Part shown: positions 1 to 11,300 of the stretch, piece after piece
Layout of the letters: each line of letters starts with the position of its first letter
Position numbering within the stretch: position 1 is the stretch's first letter
Program-made: the position numbers and the translations under genes
Notes under the pieces: model-generated
The model's input: the letters and a program-made list of their open reading frames with translations, nothing else
The model's database searches: none
What the model was told of the DNA's origin: nothing
NCBI GenBank assembly: GCA_031216445.1
Contig: CM062206.1
Coordinates: 8,564,001 to 8,628,000 of the forward strand
Origin: Lateolabrax maculatus
Lineage: Eukaryota > Chordata > Actinopteri > Acropomatiformes > Lateolabracidae
DNA: 64,000 nucleotides
Direction of reading: 5' to 3'

Positions 1-24
1 GTATGTTTCTATAATGGACATTAC

Positions 25-212
25 CTTCTGCATGCCTTGCAGAGCCTGCTGCAGGAAGCTGAGCTGCTGAGAGTGTGTGTTGTCCTCCTCACTCCTCATT
101 GGTTGGTTCTTGCCCTGTTCCTGTCTGAGCAGCTCCACCTCGTTCCTGTAGGCGTCCAGCTGGCAGCGCAGGGAGTCATTCTCCTCCTTTAAGGCTTCTG
201 CTTGGGAAACAC
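25..212 (-). CDS. enox2: enox2 exon encoding the coiled coil (last exon in window)
   Basis: This exon encodes residues 385-447. It begins VSQAEALKEENDSL and then QLDAYRNEVELLRQEQGK, followed by a Gln-rich stretch ending SFLQQALQGMQK. The acceptor is CTGTAG before 212, and the donor GTAATG follows 25. The heptad pattern indicates a coiled coil, likely for oligomerisation. VSQAEALKEEN is the ENOX2 form (AAQAYALKEEN in ENOX1). Residue 401 is Cys (codon TGC at 163-165), where both mammalian paralogues have Trp in LRWQLDAYR as recalled. The exon ends in phase 0. The rest of the coiled coil and the conserved C-terminal domain lie beyond position 1. Confidence 0.95.
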
Positions 213-2392
213 CTACAGATTCATATGGTACAGAAAACACACACAATGACACATTGTTAGACTGCCTAGGAAATAATTTAATATATCTAGTTTCTGTCCA
301 AACGCCAAACTCTATTGTTCTCTACAATCCGGAAGAATCTCTCCCTGTAGGTACCAAATTCAGGCATCAACAAGAAACAAACATACTGTATTTCCATTGT
401 TTTAAATCAATATTTCTTGATTCTGTAACTGATTTTTGAAATTACAAACTCTATTTATATGTATCCATGAATGCTAGTAAAATTTGAGTTCTTTCAAATT
501 TGAGATTTATTTTCACAAATTGATGCGATTTTCACCAATTATCCACTAGTAACTGCCTAATTGAAGCATCTGTCAAACTCACATAATACAGACATATCAA
601 CCGACTTTATACTGTAACTGTATTATTTTACCTCATTCAGAAGTGTTAGAAATACCATGACATTTTTCATACTGTAACGCTGACACAAATTAATTTTGTC
701 TAATCTCCATTATAAAAGTGCAGAGAAACCCCCCAGAGGCTTTTAGACAAAGAATCATTCTCCTCTTTTACATTTCTGAACCAAATGCAGAGTATGAGAG
801 CCTTTAAGAAATTATGTTCCCATGCAGGAACTGAAATACAATCCCTTTTGAAAAATGGCAAAAGTGCCCTTTATCTACAAATAGGCCTTTGACTTCAATA
901 GGAATTGTCTTTTTCCTATTCTTTTTTTCCCTACTTACTTTCCTGAAGAAATTTAATTCACACTGACCTCAGTTAGTGCAACGGCAAGCAGAACAAAGCT
1001 GATTGTTTGATTTTGATCTGAAATCCACTGCAAATAGTATATTAATAAACGCCCAAAATCTTATTGTTCACTCACAAATAAAAGCTTGCATGTCTGATAT
1101 GGTAATATGGTACATCTTACAATAGGCAAAGGGTTGGCCTATACAATGTGTACAGGATATTTGATTAATTTGATAGATTTTAAGAGCATGTATCTCATGG
1201 TGAGGGTTAAATTAGAGAAATATACCCCTAATAATCTTTTGTATCATGTCTGCTCAGGCAATCTTTTAATATCTATTTCCAGACGCATGTTGCATTGGTG
1301 AGCTAACCCACGGACTGAATACAAATTAAAGTTAACTACTGTCTCATAGCACTCGAGCTTCATACATCTGTGTGCTGGTGGATCGCGTGGACATGGTAGA
1401 TATTAGGGCTGTTTAAGACGTTCATAGTGTTGCATACAATTGAAAAAAGGGAGCTTGAGAGAGAAGTTCAAACCCTTACTCCTTTCTCCTTTCTTTCTGA
1501 ATGTCGAACACAGCACCCCCCCGATCAGAAGTCGTAAAGTTGTTGGGGTAGGGGGTTTCTGAAGCTGTTCGACTGTTGACAAGCAGTTGTGAATACACTG
1601 GTGCCTTTAGGCTTCTTTCAGGAGCTACAGGTAAAATCAACACTATTGCATTTGCTAAAGTCTCTGCTTACCATCTGCTGCTTGAATCAAATCGACTTCG
1701 TGGTGACTGCACAGTCTTTCCCATTACTTTCTTAATCTATTTATCCGTAACGGGCAGCTTGACAGGTCCCTCATGTCCACCTGCAGCACGAACTTCACTC
1801 ATTTTAAGTTTTATCCTGACATCCTTTACTTAACTTTACGTCAAACTGCGCTTTTGTTCTTAAATGGAACAATATGTTTTTCTCGTTGATGCCAAAGACA
1901 GCATCAGTAATGTTTTTACCATGCTTCTTTTTTATCGCGTGTCTCTTTGCCTTTACATTTTTCTGTTTTCTCTCTCTTAAAAATCAGCAGACCACTAGTG
2001 GGTTTGCCAGGGTGTGAATCAAAATCAGTGAAGATGCAGTTTGTATTCATTAACAGATAAATGCATATTTTATGAACTCCAGGTTGTTTTATTTCGAGGG
2101 TAATTTCCACAAGAACAAAAGTTAAAGGAAAAGTTGTGTGAATAAGGCTCATTCTGTCCAGCATTGCAGTGAACTTAACTGGACAATGTACTGCTGTCAA
2201 ATAATTAATTCCTTCATGGTGGTGATGATGGTGTAGAGGGTTGTAAGAAAATAATTCACAATTCCAGTTATTAATCAAATTATTCATGTGTGAGCCTGCT
2301 GTTGCAATGACTGTCAGTCAAATCAGAAAGACACTCAATAATAAGATGTCTAATATTTCATCCAGAATGGTGCCACAATCATATACTGTATA

Positions 2393-2415
2393 GATGATGA
2401 TGATGATGATGATGA
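2393..2415. repeat. (GAT)n microsatellite
   Basis: Nearly eight uninterrupted GAT units in the intron. Nothing else is associated. Confidence 0.9.
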
Positions 2416-3169
2416 AATGATGACATAGATTATTAGATGGTAACACTATTCTGAATAGTTACGATTAACGATTAACACGTGAATAACATTAAAATGCTGC
2501 AGTGTATTTCACACATTTGAAAGATACTCTCTTAATGTGTGTTGAGAAATACTTTGAAAGGAACATCATTTTCTTTCTTCTAAGTATGTGATTTAATTAC
2601 TGACTTACGGAAATATAAAGATGGATATGGAGACCCCAGCTTGTGTGCTTGTGTGTGTGTTTGTGTTTTCTCCCAGCAGTATTTAGTGAGGCAAGGAAGG
2701 GGTGAGGATAGTATTGATTAGCAGGTCTTATTAACTTGCTGACCGAGGAAAGCCAACACTTGGCCAGATTAAGTCCAATTCCCCCTGCATTTGCCCTGAA
2801 TTTCCCTATAGAGGAATGTTATCAGCACTAACAAACACATGTAACTGTACGCATGCATGCACATGCATACTCACCGTGCAACAAGGTACACAGGGTACAT
2901 GTGACAAGATCAACTCCCAATAATTTGTGTGCTGTGACAGAAAACCCTCAGCCATAACTTGAGATCTGAGATTTCTTTTTCAGCTTTGTTGAGCTTATGT
3001 GTCTGTGTGCACATTGTGTACTGTATACCCAGCTACATAAATCATCAAATTCCACAAAGTATGCCCCTAATATGACATATTTTGATTAGAAGGAGCTTCA
3101 GCAATACTGGTGTTATTTCCTGCTTAATTTTTTGGTTGCATATCAGATTTATCAGTGCAGAGATTCACT

Positions 3170-3170
<1 letters not shown>

Positions 3171-3210
<40 letters not shown>
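3171..3210. repeat. (TAA)13 microsatellite
   Basis: Forty bases of perfect TAA repeat in the intron. It produces a poly-Asn chance open frame, not a gene. Confidence 0.95.
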
Positions 3211-3212
<2 letters not shown>

Positions 3213-3841
3213 TAACAAAGCATCTCACAGCCTAAAGGGTGCAACTTTCCTTCTGAAAAAAGATTTCAAAACATTAGCTCTATTTCCTGTTCTGCACAGC
3301 TTATTTATCTCTTATTGTGTTGCCAGGTTCTTTTCAGAGCTAATGCTGATTCTCTCTCCATGTGTTAGTGTGTGTGATTTAAGATTACATGATTTTTTTT
3401 GGTGCCCCTCTACGACAAATGTAGTTTCTTGTGCAACTAACTTGATTGCGCATTGTTTGCCTGCAACTACTGTACTTACTCATTTCCTACATTTCCCTGA
3501 ATTACTTTCATAAACACATTGAAAAATTGAAAGAGACCAATACTGTGCTCCAGAGAGGATAATCAAATGATTGTGGCCACAACAACACTTGTTTTTAGAT
3601 GTAGTCAACCAGAAAACATGAAATGAGGCTGAGGCTGATATTTGGCAAATGTATCCAACAGTAGCCAAATTCACAGGCTGTGTAAGCACTCATTGTGGTC
3701 ACAACATTTTGCTGCCACTCTGTAAATCAAAGTGCAAAGTTTATTTGAGTCATTTTTTTGTTGTACAGGTTAGTATGCTCTGACTGGTTGTCTCTCCCTG
3801 TCGATAACGCCCCTTCGAAATCTAAAATGAACTGAGAGGTT

Positions 3842-3873
3842 CCAGACTAACACACATTTGTGAATTAGTCTGG
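3842..3873. repeat. short inverted repeat CCAGACTAA / TTAGTCTGG
   Basis: A perfect 9-bp inverted repeat encloses a 14-nt loop. AGTCTGG-type ends occur at the termini of some fish non-autonomous DNA transposons, so this may be a solo remnant. That is inference only. Confidence 0.5.
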
Positions 3874-4022
3874 CGATGCCAGGCTAGGTTGTACTAACCT
3901 TTTAGCAAAGACACCAGTGACATGTACAGTATTGGCTGGTAAGATAGTATGTAACAGTAGTGGCAAAGTACCACCTCATTCAGCACCTGCACACTGTTAA
4001 GTGTCAACCCAAATATTTTTAC

Positions 4023-4140
4023 CTGAGTCCTCAGAGTCTTTGCTGTTGGTAACGGAGGAGTCCATGTCATCATCAGACATCTCCATCTCCTCTTCTCCCC
4101 TGATGCCCATCAGCTGCTCATTGTGCATGTTTCTAATCTT
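4023..4140 (-). CDS. enox2: enox2 exon encoding the acidic segment
   Basis: This exon encodes residues 346-384: KIRNMHNEQLMGIRGEEEME, then an acidic run with MSDDDMDSS and SKDSEDS. The acceptor is TTTTACAG before 4140. The exon ends on G before GTAAAA (after 4023), so the Gly codon is completed by GT in the next exon. Compared with the recalled human ENOX2 sequence, MGIRREEE has become MGIRGEEE. The EEMTE motif described as the drug/quinone site of human tumour ENOX2 has no counterpart, and Met-Asp-Ser-Ser-Val-Thr occupies that place. The acidic segment is the most divergent part of the protein seen here. Confidence 0.94.
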
Positions 4141-4249
4141 CTGTAAAACACATAAACAGTAACCCGTAAATATTTGTATTGTGATATACTGTATACCTTC
4201 TGTAATGCTCATAAAACACTATCATACCATATAAAATGTGCAAACAAAT

Positions 4250-4253
<4 letters not shown>

Positions 4254-4315
<62 letters not shown>

Positions 4316-4332
4316 ACACACAGACACACAGA
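4254..4332. repeat. (CA)n microsatellite
   Basis: A perfect AC run to 4310, then imperfect with GA interruptions. It lies about 115 bp upstream (transcript sense) of the exon at 4023-4140. On the transcript strand it reads TG/UG, which could influence splicing of that exon. Confidence 0.97.
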
Positions 4333-4672
4333 CAGCCATCTGTTTAGTGTCTCTAGGGTTTCAGCACAAGGTTAACAGGGGCCAGACATGCAGACTTTAA
4401 AAATACACAGATCTGGACTGGGTGGAGTGAATGACACCTTCCTACACACGCAGGAGGGTAATGTGTTCTCGCATCTGAGCTGCCGAGGAGTGAAAAATAT
4501 GACAAAATACAACGCCCACAGTGTTGATTTGGTTGATCACAATAAGATTTGTTAAAATAATGTGAAAATACTTTGACATTCACTCTGGACACTGTTAGCC
4601 TGGTACAGTTTGACCTGCAGAGAGATCATATTGTCCTGCTGACCTCCTACCTTACTATTATTGCCTGGTAAG

Positions 4673-4696
4673 CACACACACACACACACACACACA
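4673..4696. repeat. (CA)12 microsatellite
   Basis: A perfect dinucleotide repeat in the intron. Confidence 0.95.
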
Positions 4697-5366
4697 AAAT
4701 GAGCATGCATCTGTTCTATTATCACATTGGAGGGCATGAGGCCTTTGTACTCTGGTTAATGCAGTGTGAAAGTATATAACAGATAAAAGTAAGTAGGATT
4801 AAAACAGGCTATTGAGCACGTTAAAGAACGAAAGATCAAAGAGTTCTGTAATCCTTCATGAATCTAACGTCTTGCTGTTAACAATGAGAACCCCCTCAAA
4901 AGCCATCCTAGAAGGTTTCAAGTAGCTGTAATGTTACAGAAACAACCTTAATAATGTCTATTTATTATATATGTGGAAAAAACATTACAATTCAGATTTT
5001 TTCTAACCAAGCTCAAGGGTAGAATAACAACACAAAAGGCACAGCATGCAATAACTGCAATGGTGGTTACATTTCTACATTTATTTCCTTCAACCATCTA
5101 CTTTACAATTTGTCCACTTCAATTTCCTGTGCCATGTCAAAGGGGAAGAAAAATTGGTGTACCTTAAGAGACGGAACAGTTTCCACCTTAGTGAGAGCAA
5201 GAAGGGACGTGACATTTTGCCTGTACAGATGATTTCCTCTGCAGAAGAAGCCTGTACACTAATATGATACTAAACTGATTCTCCATGGTTTTCAGTACAT
5301 CAAACCTTTCACCAAGCTTACAAAAAGTTGCTTTAAAAGTAAGATCATCCATTTGAAAAACTGACA

Positions 5367-5385
5367 CATACATACATACATACAT
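5367..5385. repeat. (ATAC)n short tandem repeat
   Basis: About five ACAT/ATAC units followed by TATATA. A minor intronic repeat. Confidence 0.85.
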
Positions 5386-5698
5386 ATATACAGTACATGC
5401 ATACACTTAAGACAGATAAGATTAAGTAACAACACGGTCACGGTTAAGAGCGTCTATTGTTTCCTGTCGGTAAGAAACAAGAAACGAACAGTGGTCTGCC
5501 TTGTTAAAGTCTCCTCCTCCATCTTTTGTGGCCCAAAGTTGATCACAAGTCACTACTTCCTCCTTTGCTCCAGGTGGAAAACAGCCATAATTCCTGCAGT
5601 CACTAGAGGGTTTTGTTACTTAAAACTGAACTTAAACATGTTTTTTTTTTTTTAGATATGCTGAAACACTGCGGTGCTCCAGACAAAAGAAACAATTC

Positions 5699-6068
5699 TA
5701 ACATGCTGATGTTTAGTAGGTATAATGTTTACCACATTCACCATCTTAATTCAGCGTATTAGCATGCTTACATTTTCTAGTTAACAGTTAACAGGCGTTG
5801 TTGAGCCTCCTTCACTATAGGAGGAGGTGTTCTGGCTCCAAGAGAGATTGTCTAAAAATTTAAAACTGCGTACTGTCTCCACAGTCTTACCATCGACCTG
5901 TAGGGAGAAGTGAGTTTCTCCTGCCCTCCTGATTCATCTTCTGGGGACCATGAATGTGTGTACCAAGTTTCATGGCAAATTGATCAAATAGTTGAGATAT
6001 TTCAGTCAGGACTACAGTGTTGGGTTGACCAAGAGACAGACAGAAATGTCCAACTCCTCCAGTCATGA
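5699..6068 (+). repeat. common teleost interspersed repeat (class uncertain), internally deleted
   Basis: Two blocks are recognisable. The first is ACATGCTGATGTTTAGTAGG through TTCACCATCTTAATTCAGCG at about 5700-5780. The second is CTGGGGACCATGAATGTGTG with CATGGCAAATTGATCAAATA at about 5941-6000, ending in GACAGACAGA. Both blocks are familiar from a high-copy repeat of spiny-rayed fishes. The middle seems shortened compared with what I remember. No coding sequence is seen. An inverted relative lies near 36955-37065. Confidence 0.6.
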
Positions 6069-8075
6069 TCTTTCACCATTACTGTTCGCCTAATTCAACA
6101 TTTATAATGCATACTGTTTGCTTTTTCTCATTTTTGGAAAATGTTATTGAGCATTATAAAAGTGCCTTTAAAAACTTTAAATGTACTCTATTTAAAAACT
6201 TAATTTGCACCTCTCCTTAAAAGTAACAAAGCATTGATGTTTGATACAGGGAATAAAAAAATGTCTCTGTAGAAAGGAACTTTTTAATTCAAAGTGCATG
6301 CATAAAAGGACGGAAAATTTGAAAGAAATAAAGAAAGGGAAGAAAAACAGAAGTAAAGAGTGGCTTAAAGGATTTAGATTTGCTTAAATTAGGCAACTAA
6401 AAAAACATCAAGTACACACCGTGTCACCCGTGATGTTGCATTAGAGTTATAGCTGTACATCTGCTGTAGTCTGTCTGGTGTACAGATGGGGAGGCAGTTT
6501 GTCTTATTATAGATACAGTGATGGAAACCACACCGAGGCACTGAGAATAATTCAGGAGCTGATTTACACTTGTGTTGAACACAAGAGGCTTTTCAACAGC
6601 AGCAGTAACAAACATCAGGATCTGAACATACACTCACCCTGCGCGCTACAACCTCTGATGCAAAGGCTTCTGTCACTACATTGGGGAGTTAACAACAATG
6701 TGTAGAGGCCCGGTGCTCCGCCTAACAGCGAATCAATATTCGTGGGTTAAAGTGTAAAGTGTGATTAATGTATCAACACGCTAATGTGGACAGCTCCCAG
6801 CAGTGGTTCTGAATGCTTGTTAATGTCATACATCTATTTTTGGAAAGTTATTAGCATTTCCATAGTTCTGCAGGGGATGGAGCAGAATGAACGCTATTCT
6901 CTTTTGATACTGTACATGAATATTCACAAAGAATGGGGGCTCATTGACATTCAACAGAGAAAATGTTTCAGCAACATGCTGTGACAAAGTTTGATTTGCA
7001 ATGATGTGTGTTTTCTGTGTGTTGATACACCCCATTATAAGCAGTGTTTGTGTGAGTGCAGGAAACTGTGTGTGTGTGTGCGGTCCGTTGATTACACCCC
7101 AAGCTAAAAACTGTTTCTACACTTCAGCAATCAGATCCACACCTAATGCTGCACTCTCTATTAAAAACAAGACAAGACTCCATTAAACAAAAATTTTCAC
7201 CATAATTAATGTGGCATTTGTCTGACAGTAAATAATAATGAAAAAAGCAAAGCCCTGTCAGTTCTGAAAAAAATATGAGATGGATAATCTCCATTTCCTG
7301 CCCAAACAAACAAACCAACCATATGAGACCATTTAAAACAGCAGGAAGGCATCATAACAATCTAGAAGTTATCTGTTTATTGAAGCCCCTCAGAGGTCAA
7401 AACCTCATCCAGAAGCTCACAACTTCAAGAACCCATTTATACCTAGTATTAACATGCCATCTGTATTCAGGTATCTGGATGATGACATCTAATCATAAGC
7501 CTGTCATAAACATTCCTGTTACCTTGATTCTGCAATATGATGACATTTTTATTTAATTTACCTTAATTAACGTGTGTATTTCCCTACCCATATGTATGAG
7601 GTATCCAGATACTGTACAGATAGCATGTTGATACTAGGTGTAAATGAAGTTACTTAAATTATTCTGACAGTGGAGCAACTAAACAGATCCATCAACTCGG
7701 CTTAGAATTTCAGCTTTGGATTTTGTTTCATTTTTGGATATAGACAATTATGTTGTTGAAAGGTTGAGTGTTTATAACTCTGCTTAGCCATCATGCATCA
7801 TCCTAATGTGCCTTCATGTATTAGAAAGACACACTTTCCTGATAATGTGTGTAACAATAAGGACAATTCTGTTTTGTTTTAGCTCAGAAGAAAAATGGCA
7901 AATTGTATGGACATAATGCACATACTAAATACCAAATTAACTTTTCTAAAGGTAAATCTTAGTAGATGAAACTATAGATGAAATTTTTTTGGTGCACAGT
8001 TTTTCAAACAATGTCATTTTAACTGATGAATTTCCAGCTTGCCATCAGGAATAAAGCTCCCGGTGGATTGAACTT

Positions 8076-8123
8076 CCTCCCTTTGGAGTTCTTCAGGGTT
8101 CAATTTTAGGGCCAAACTTTTGG
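8076..8123 (+). pseudogene. LINE reverse transcriptase scrap (PPFGVLQGSILGPNFW)
   Basis: The plus strand translates to PPFGVLQGSILGPNFW. This closely matches the G-V-P-Q-G-S-[IV]-L-G-P-L-L-F box of L2/Rex/CR1-type reverse transcriptases, with Leu replacing the usual Pro. The flanks degrade quickly, so it is an ancient fragment. It is antisense to enox2. The match is short, but the motif is very specific. Confidence 0.55.
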
Positions 8124-8272
8124 AAAATCCATGAGCACAGTTTACCTTTTAAAACATTTTAAAGTAAAAAAAGTATTGATCAAATTACTGCTAAATAGGT
8201 CCTTACTAAAAGCTACTTACATACTTTTGACACATAAAAAAAGTAATCTTACAGGAAAATTAAAATACTAAC

Positions 8273-8379
8273 CTCAACCTGCTTGTACCACATGTCCAGG
8301 TTCTTGCGCTGAGCTTTGGAGAAATGGTCCCATGCCTTTTGTTTGGAAGCAGCGTGGAATACAGACACAATCTGTTCAA
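8273..8379 (-). CDS. enox2: enox2 exon encoding EQIVSVFHAASKQKAWDHF
   Basis: This exon encodes residues 310-345: EQIVSVFHAASKQKAWDHF, then SKAQRKNLDMWYKQVE. The acceptor is CTCACCACAG before 8379. The donor GTTAGT after 8273 leaves the exon ending on a complete codon. An alternative donor six bases earlier (CAG before GTTGAG) would drop Val-Glu. The chosen site fits the family length (KQAEEIRN in human ENOX2 against KQVEKIRN here). The 107-bp exon opens with TT, completing the Phe codon begun in the exon at 15282-15494. Confidence 0.95.
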
Positions 8380-11300
8380 CTGTGGTGAGAAAGAAACGTG
8401 TAGATGAAGAAAGAGGGAAACAATGAGGTCAGCTGAAAAAAGAGCGGAGTGTCTACTGTATGTATATGTTTCAGACCTGCATCAAATAGTCATTATTGTT
8501 ATCCATTAGTCATTATTTACACATAGTATATAGATGCTGCCACATAGCATGACAGAGAGGGTCCCACTGAAACTAATGTTAGTGTATAAACTTATTTGGC
8601 ACAATCATGAAAACATGTCGTAAACTCTTTAATCTTGTCTTGATCAGTTTTGGTGTGTGTGCTTCTGATGATATTATTACAGCAAAGCTCTCACATTCAA
8701 AAGAGCCGTCTTGACAGGTGCAAAGGATCAAAAACTCTTGACTATGAAGAATCTGTGCGTGGGATTCTTTGGTTTCTTCAAAGTTTAATGATATTATATA
8801 ATTTATAGAGGAGCCAGGCATTAATGCAAGGAGAGGAGAAGCAAACAACATGTTTCACTGTGTTGTGGTTCTAGGCTGCATCCCATCTACTCACACAAAG
8901 ATTGGCAATTCACTTCACCTATTAGCCTGCAGACACTGATAATTAATACTCCATCCAACAGATTTCTACACAGTACTTATTATCTTAAAAGGATGCTTAT
9001 GCTTATTATTGGAGACACAAAAATGGCATTTATTTGCATGACATTGGTTTTTAATAGTAGGGCACATGAGAGATTCTTTGCTGCTTAGAAAAAAAGCAAG
9101 AGCTAAAACTGGCTGCTGTCCTCTTGAAATTAAAATTGAACTTGTTTGATTGTAGGAGAATGTTTCAGCTAATAAACCATACTGCCGAGATGCATTGTAA
9201 TTCATGATCATTTCTAAATATTGTGTACTGTAACTTGATGAGACCATAAATTAAAATATTAGCAGTATTGTCTGGCCCCTAAATAGTATTTTGCAAAATT
9301 TGTAGTTATATGGTGTGAAGAGAGACTCCTTTATGGCATAGAATTGGAAATAGGATGTTGTTTTTCCAGGGTAAATTGCATTAAGGCTTAAAGGTTTTTT
9401 TTGCACTAGCAGATGGTAAGTTGGCTCAAAGACAGATGAAAACAAAAAACAAAACAAAAACGTCCATCATGTTTATTGTCTTCCCTGAGCCAAAAGAAAA
9501 AACTTATAACCAAAGAAACAATGTCCCATGTGACACAAAGCAGTAGGTTTAAATCTGGTTCATTTGAGATATAAGACATAATGTTCAAAATGTTTACCAG
9601 CCAAAAGTTAAACTATATTGCAGTAGGGTGCAGTGCATGTGACGTCAAAATACTAACAGAGATAGATGTGCATTAGTGTGTGTGATTGGTATTCTTAGTT
9701 GTATACAATAAAGCAACAAACAGTAGGTATTAACTATTTGTTCAAATGTATTTGTTTTGCCAACTCTGGTTTATCATATCATGTCTTCTACAGAAGATAG
9801 ACAGGAGAAAATTCTAACAAATATCTACGTATACATCTTTCAAAGTCAGTTATTTAAAAAATCTAGTGAAAATATGCAAATCATACTCATATGAGTGATG
9901 GACACTGTGTTTTCAGCATAAAAGCCCATTAAAGAAACCCAACCAACCATTAAGAGCTTGAGAGAAAAGACATTTTCTTTTTGTAGATATTGTTCTATTT
10001 GGTAGCAAACTGATGTTGAGTCATTGTGTTATAAATCTTTAATCTACTCACCTGTAGCAAACACCAATAGAGACTTTTGTGATGGCTGACCAGGCCAGTA
10101 GGCATTCATTTAGACTTCATAAATACTTTAGCATTCATAAGATGCCAAGATAAAGCTGTTTATGGTTTTTTGCTGACTTGCTGCCTTCCTTCCTTCTCTG
10201 GAGAGACCATTGTGGTACTTTGGAGGCTATGAGGACAGTGAACTCAGCAGTTCACCTGAATAGATTCACTCCATCACTCAGAGCAATAACAACAAAACAA
10301 CAAGCTTACTGTTGAAATCCATGTATCTTGTTACGGTCACATACTGCATCTTGTGTACTATTGATATGTTCATGCATCAGCTCCGGACTAGATTATGGTG
10401 TATTTATATTGCCATTTCCCTGCAAGGCATATGGAGGCTCTTTTATTGAACGCTACAGTTTAGCCTTGGAAGAAATGTATACTGTATTTAAGTGTCTTTG
10501 TGTGTGTCAGTAATAAAAATACATTTATTTCCAGATTATTTCAGTTTCATCAGTGGGGAATGGAGGAACAGAGGAAGTCTCAGACTCTTCCATTTGTATA
10601 AATATTTGTAATCTACTGCTTTGTGTCTACAATCAGTGGCAGTCACCACATTTGGAGGAAGCACTGTTGTGTGCAGTAGTGTAAAACTGAGTAAAAAAGT
10701 ACAAAAAGGAGTTTATACCAATTAGTATTTATGTTCTTGTGTTTAAACATGTAAACATAATTAAAAATATCAAAATGTGTGCTTCTATTCAGTGCATTAG
10801 GTATACGTTGGTGCTCTAGCTATATGGTATATGCAAGTATGTATCTATTAATTTGTTATTGTTTTGACATAGGAGCAAATTAATTAGCAAGTATGGTAAG
10901 AGAACACAAGAAAGGATTTATTCAGGAAAACGGTCCATTTTATAAATTAAAATTGACAAAACTACTTTTGTATGACTCTTGGCCAGTTTTAAGAGGCTAG
11001 TAAACATTATGTCAGCTGGAGATCAATTAAAATATTTAATTTGATTTTTCCAAAAATTTGGCAGAAAAACAAAAACAAAATCCAAATGCAAAAAAATGAA
11101 CACATTGGAGATTCCTAGTGTATTTATACAGTACTAACACCAAGCCCTGCTGGCTGGATATGCCTTAGTCTTGGCTGCAGCAAGAAGAGGGCATACAGGC
11201 CAAACCAAACATAGAGCACTCCTTCATCCATGACAGAAGGATGAGTGGAAAACTCAGACAAAAGAGGAAGAAGTTGCTTTATCCAAGCATTTTCCTTTTC

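Larger units (their letters stand above)
213..4022 (-). other. enox2: enox2 intron between exons 4023-4140 and 25-212
   Basis: This is a 3.8 kb AT-rich intron. It holds short microsatellites (GAT near 2393, TAA near 3171) and a small hairpin at 3842-3873. No gene, RNA gene or recognisable transposon with coding capacity was seen. Several open frames of 60-140 codons are low-complexity or AT-rich chance frames. Confidence 0.85.
4141..8272 (-). other. enox2: enox2 intron between exons 8273-8379 and 4023-4140
   Basis: This is a 4.1 kb intron. It contains a long CA repeat at 4254-4332, a shorter one at 4673-4696, a teleost interspersed repeat at 5699-6068 and a LINE reverse transcriptase scrap near 8076. 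No other gene was seen. Confidence 0.85.

Noticed and set aside
1916..2287. 123-codon minus-strand frame with a His run
   Set aside because: The run is a short ATG/GTG repeat, no domain is seen, and it is intronic.
3082..3513. 143-codon open frame with a poly-Asn run
   Set aside because: The run is the TAA microsatellite translated. The frame has no domain and lies in an intron.
4133..4339. Val/Cys-rich minus-strand open frame
   Set aside because: It is the CA microsatellite translated.
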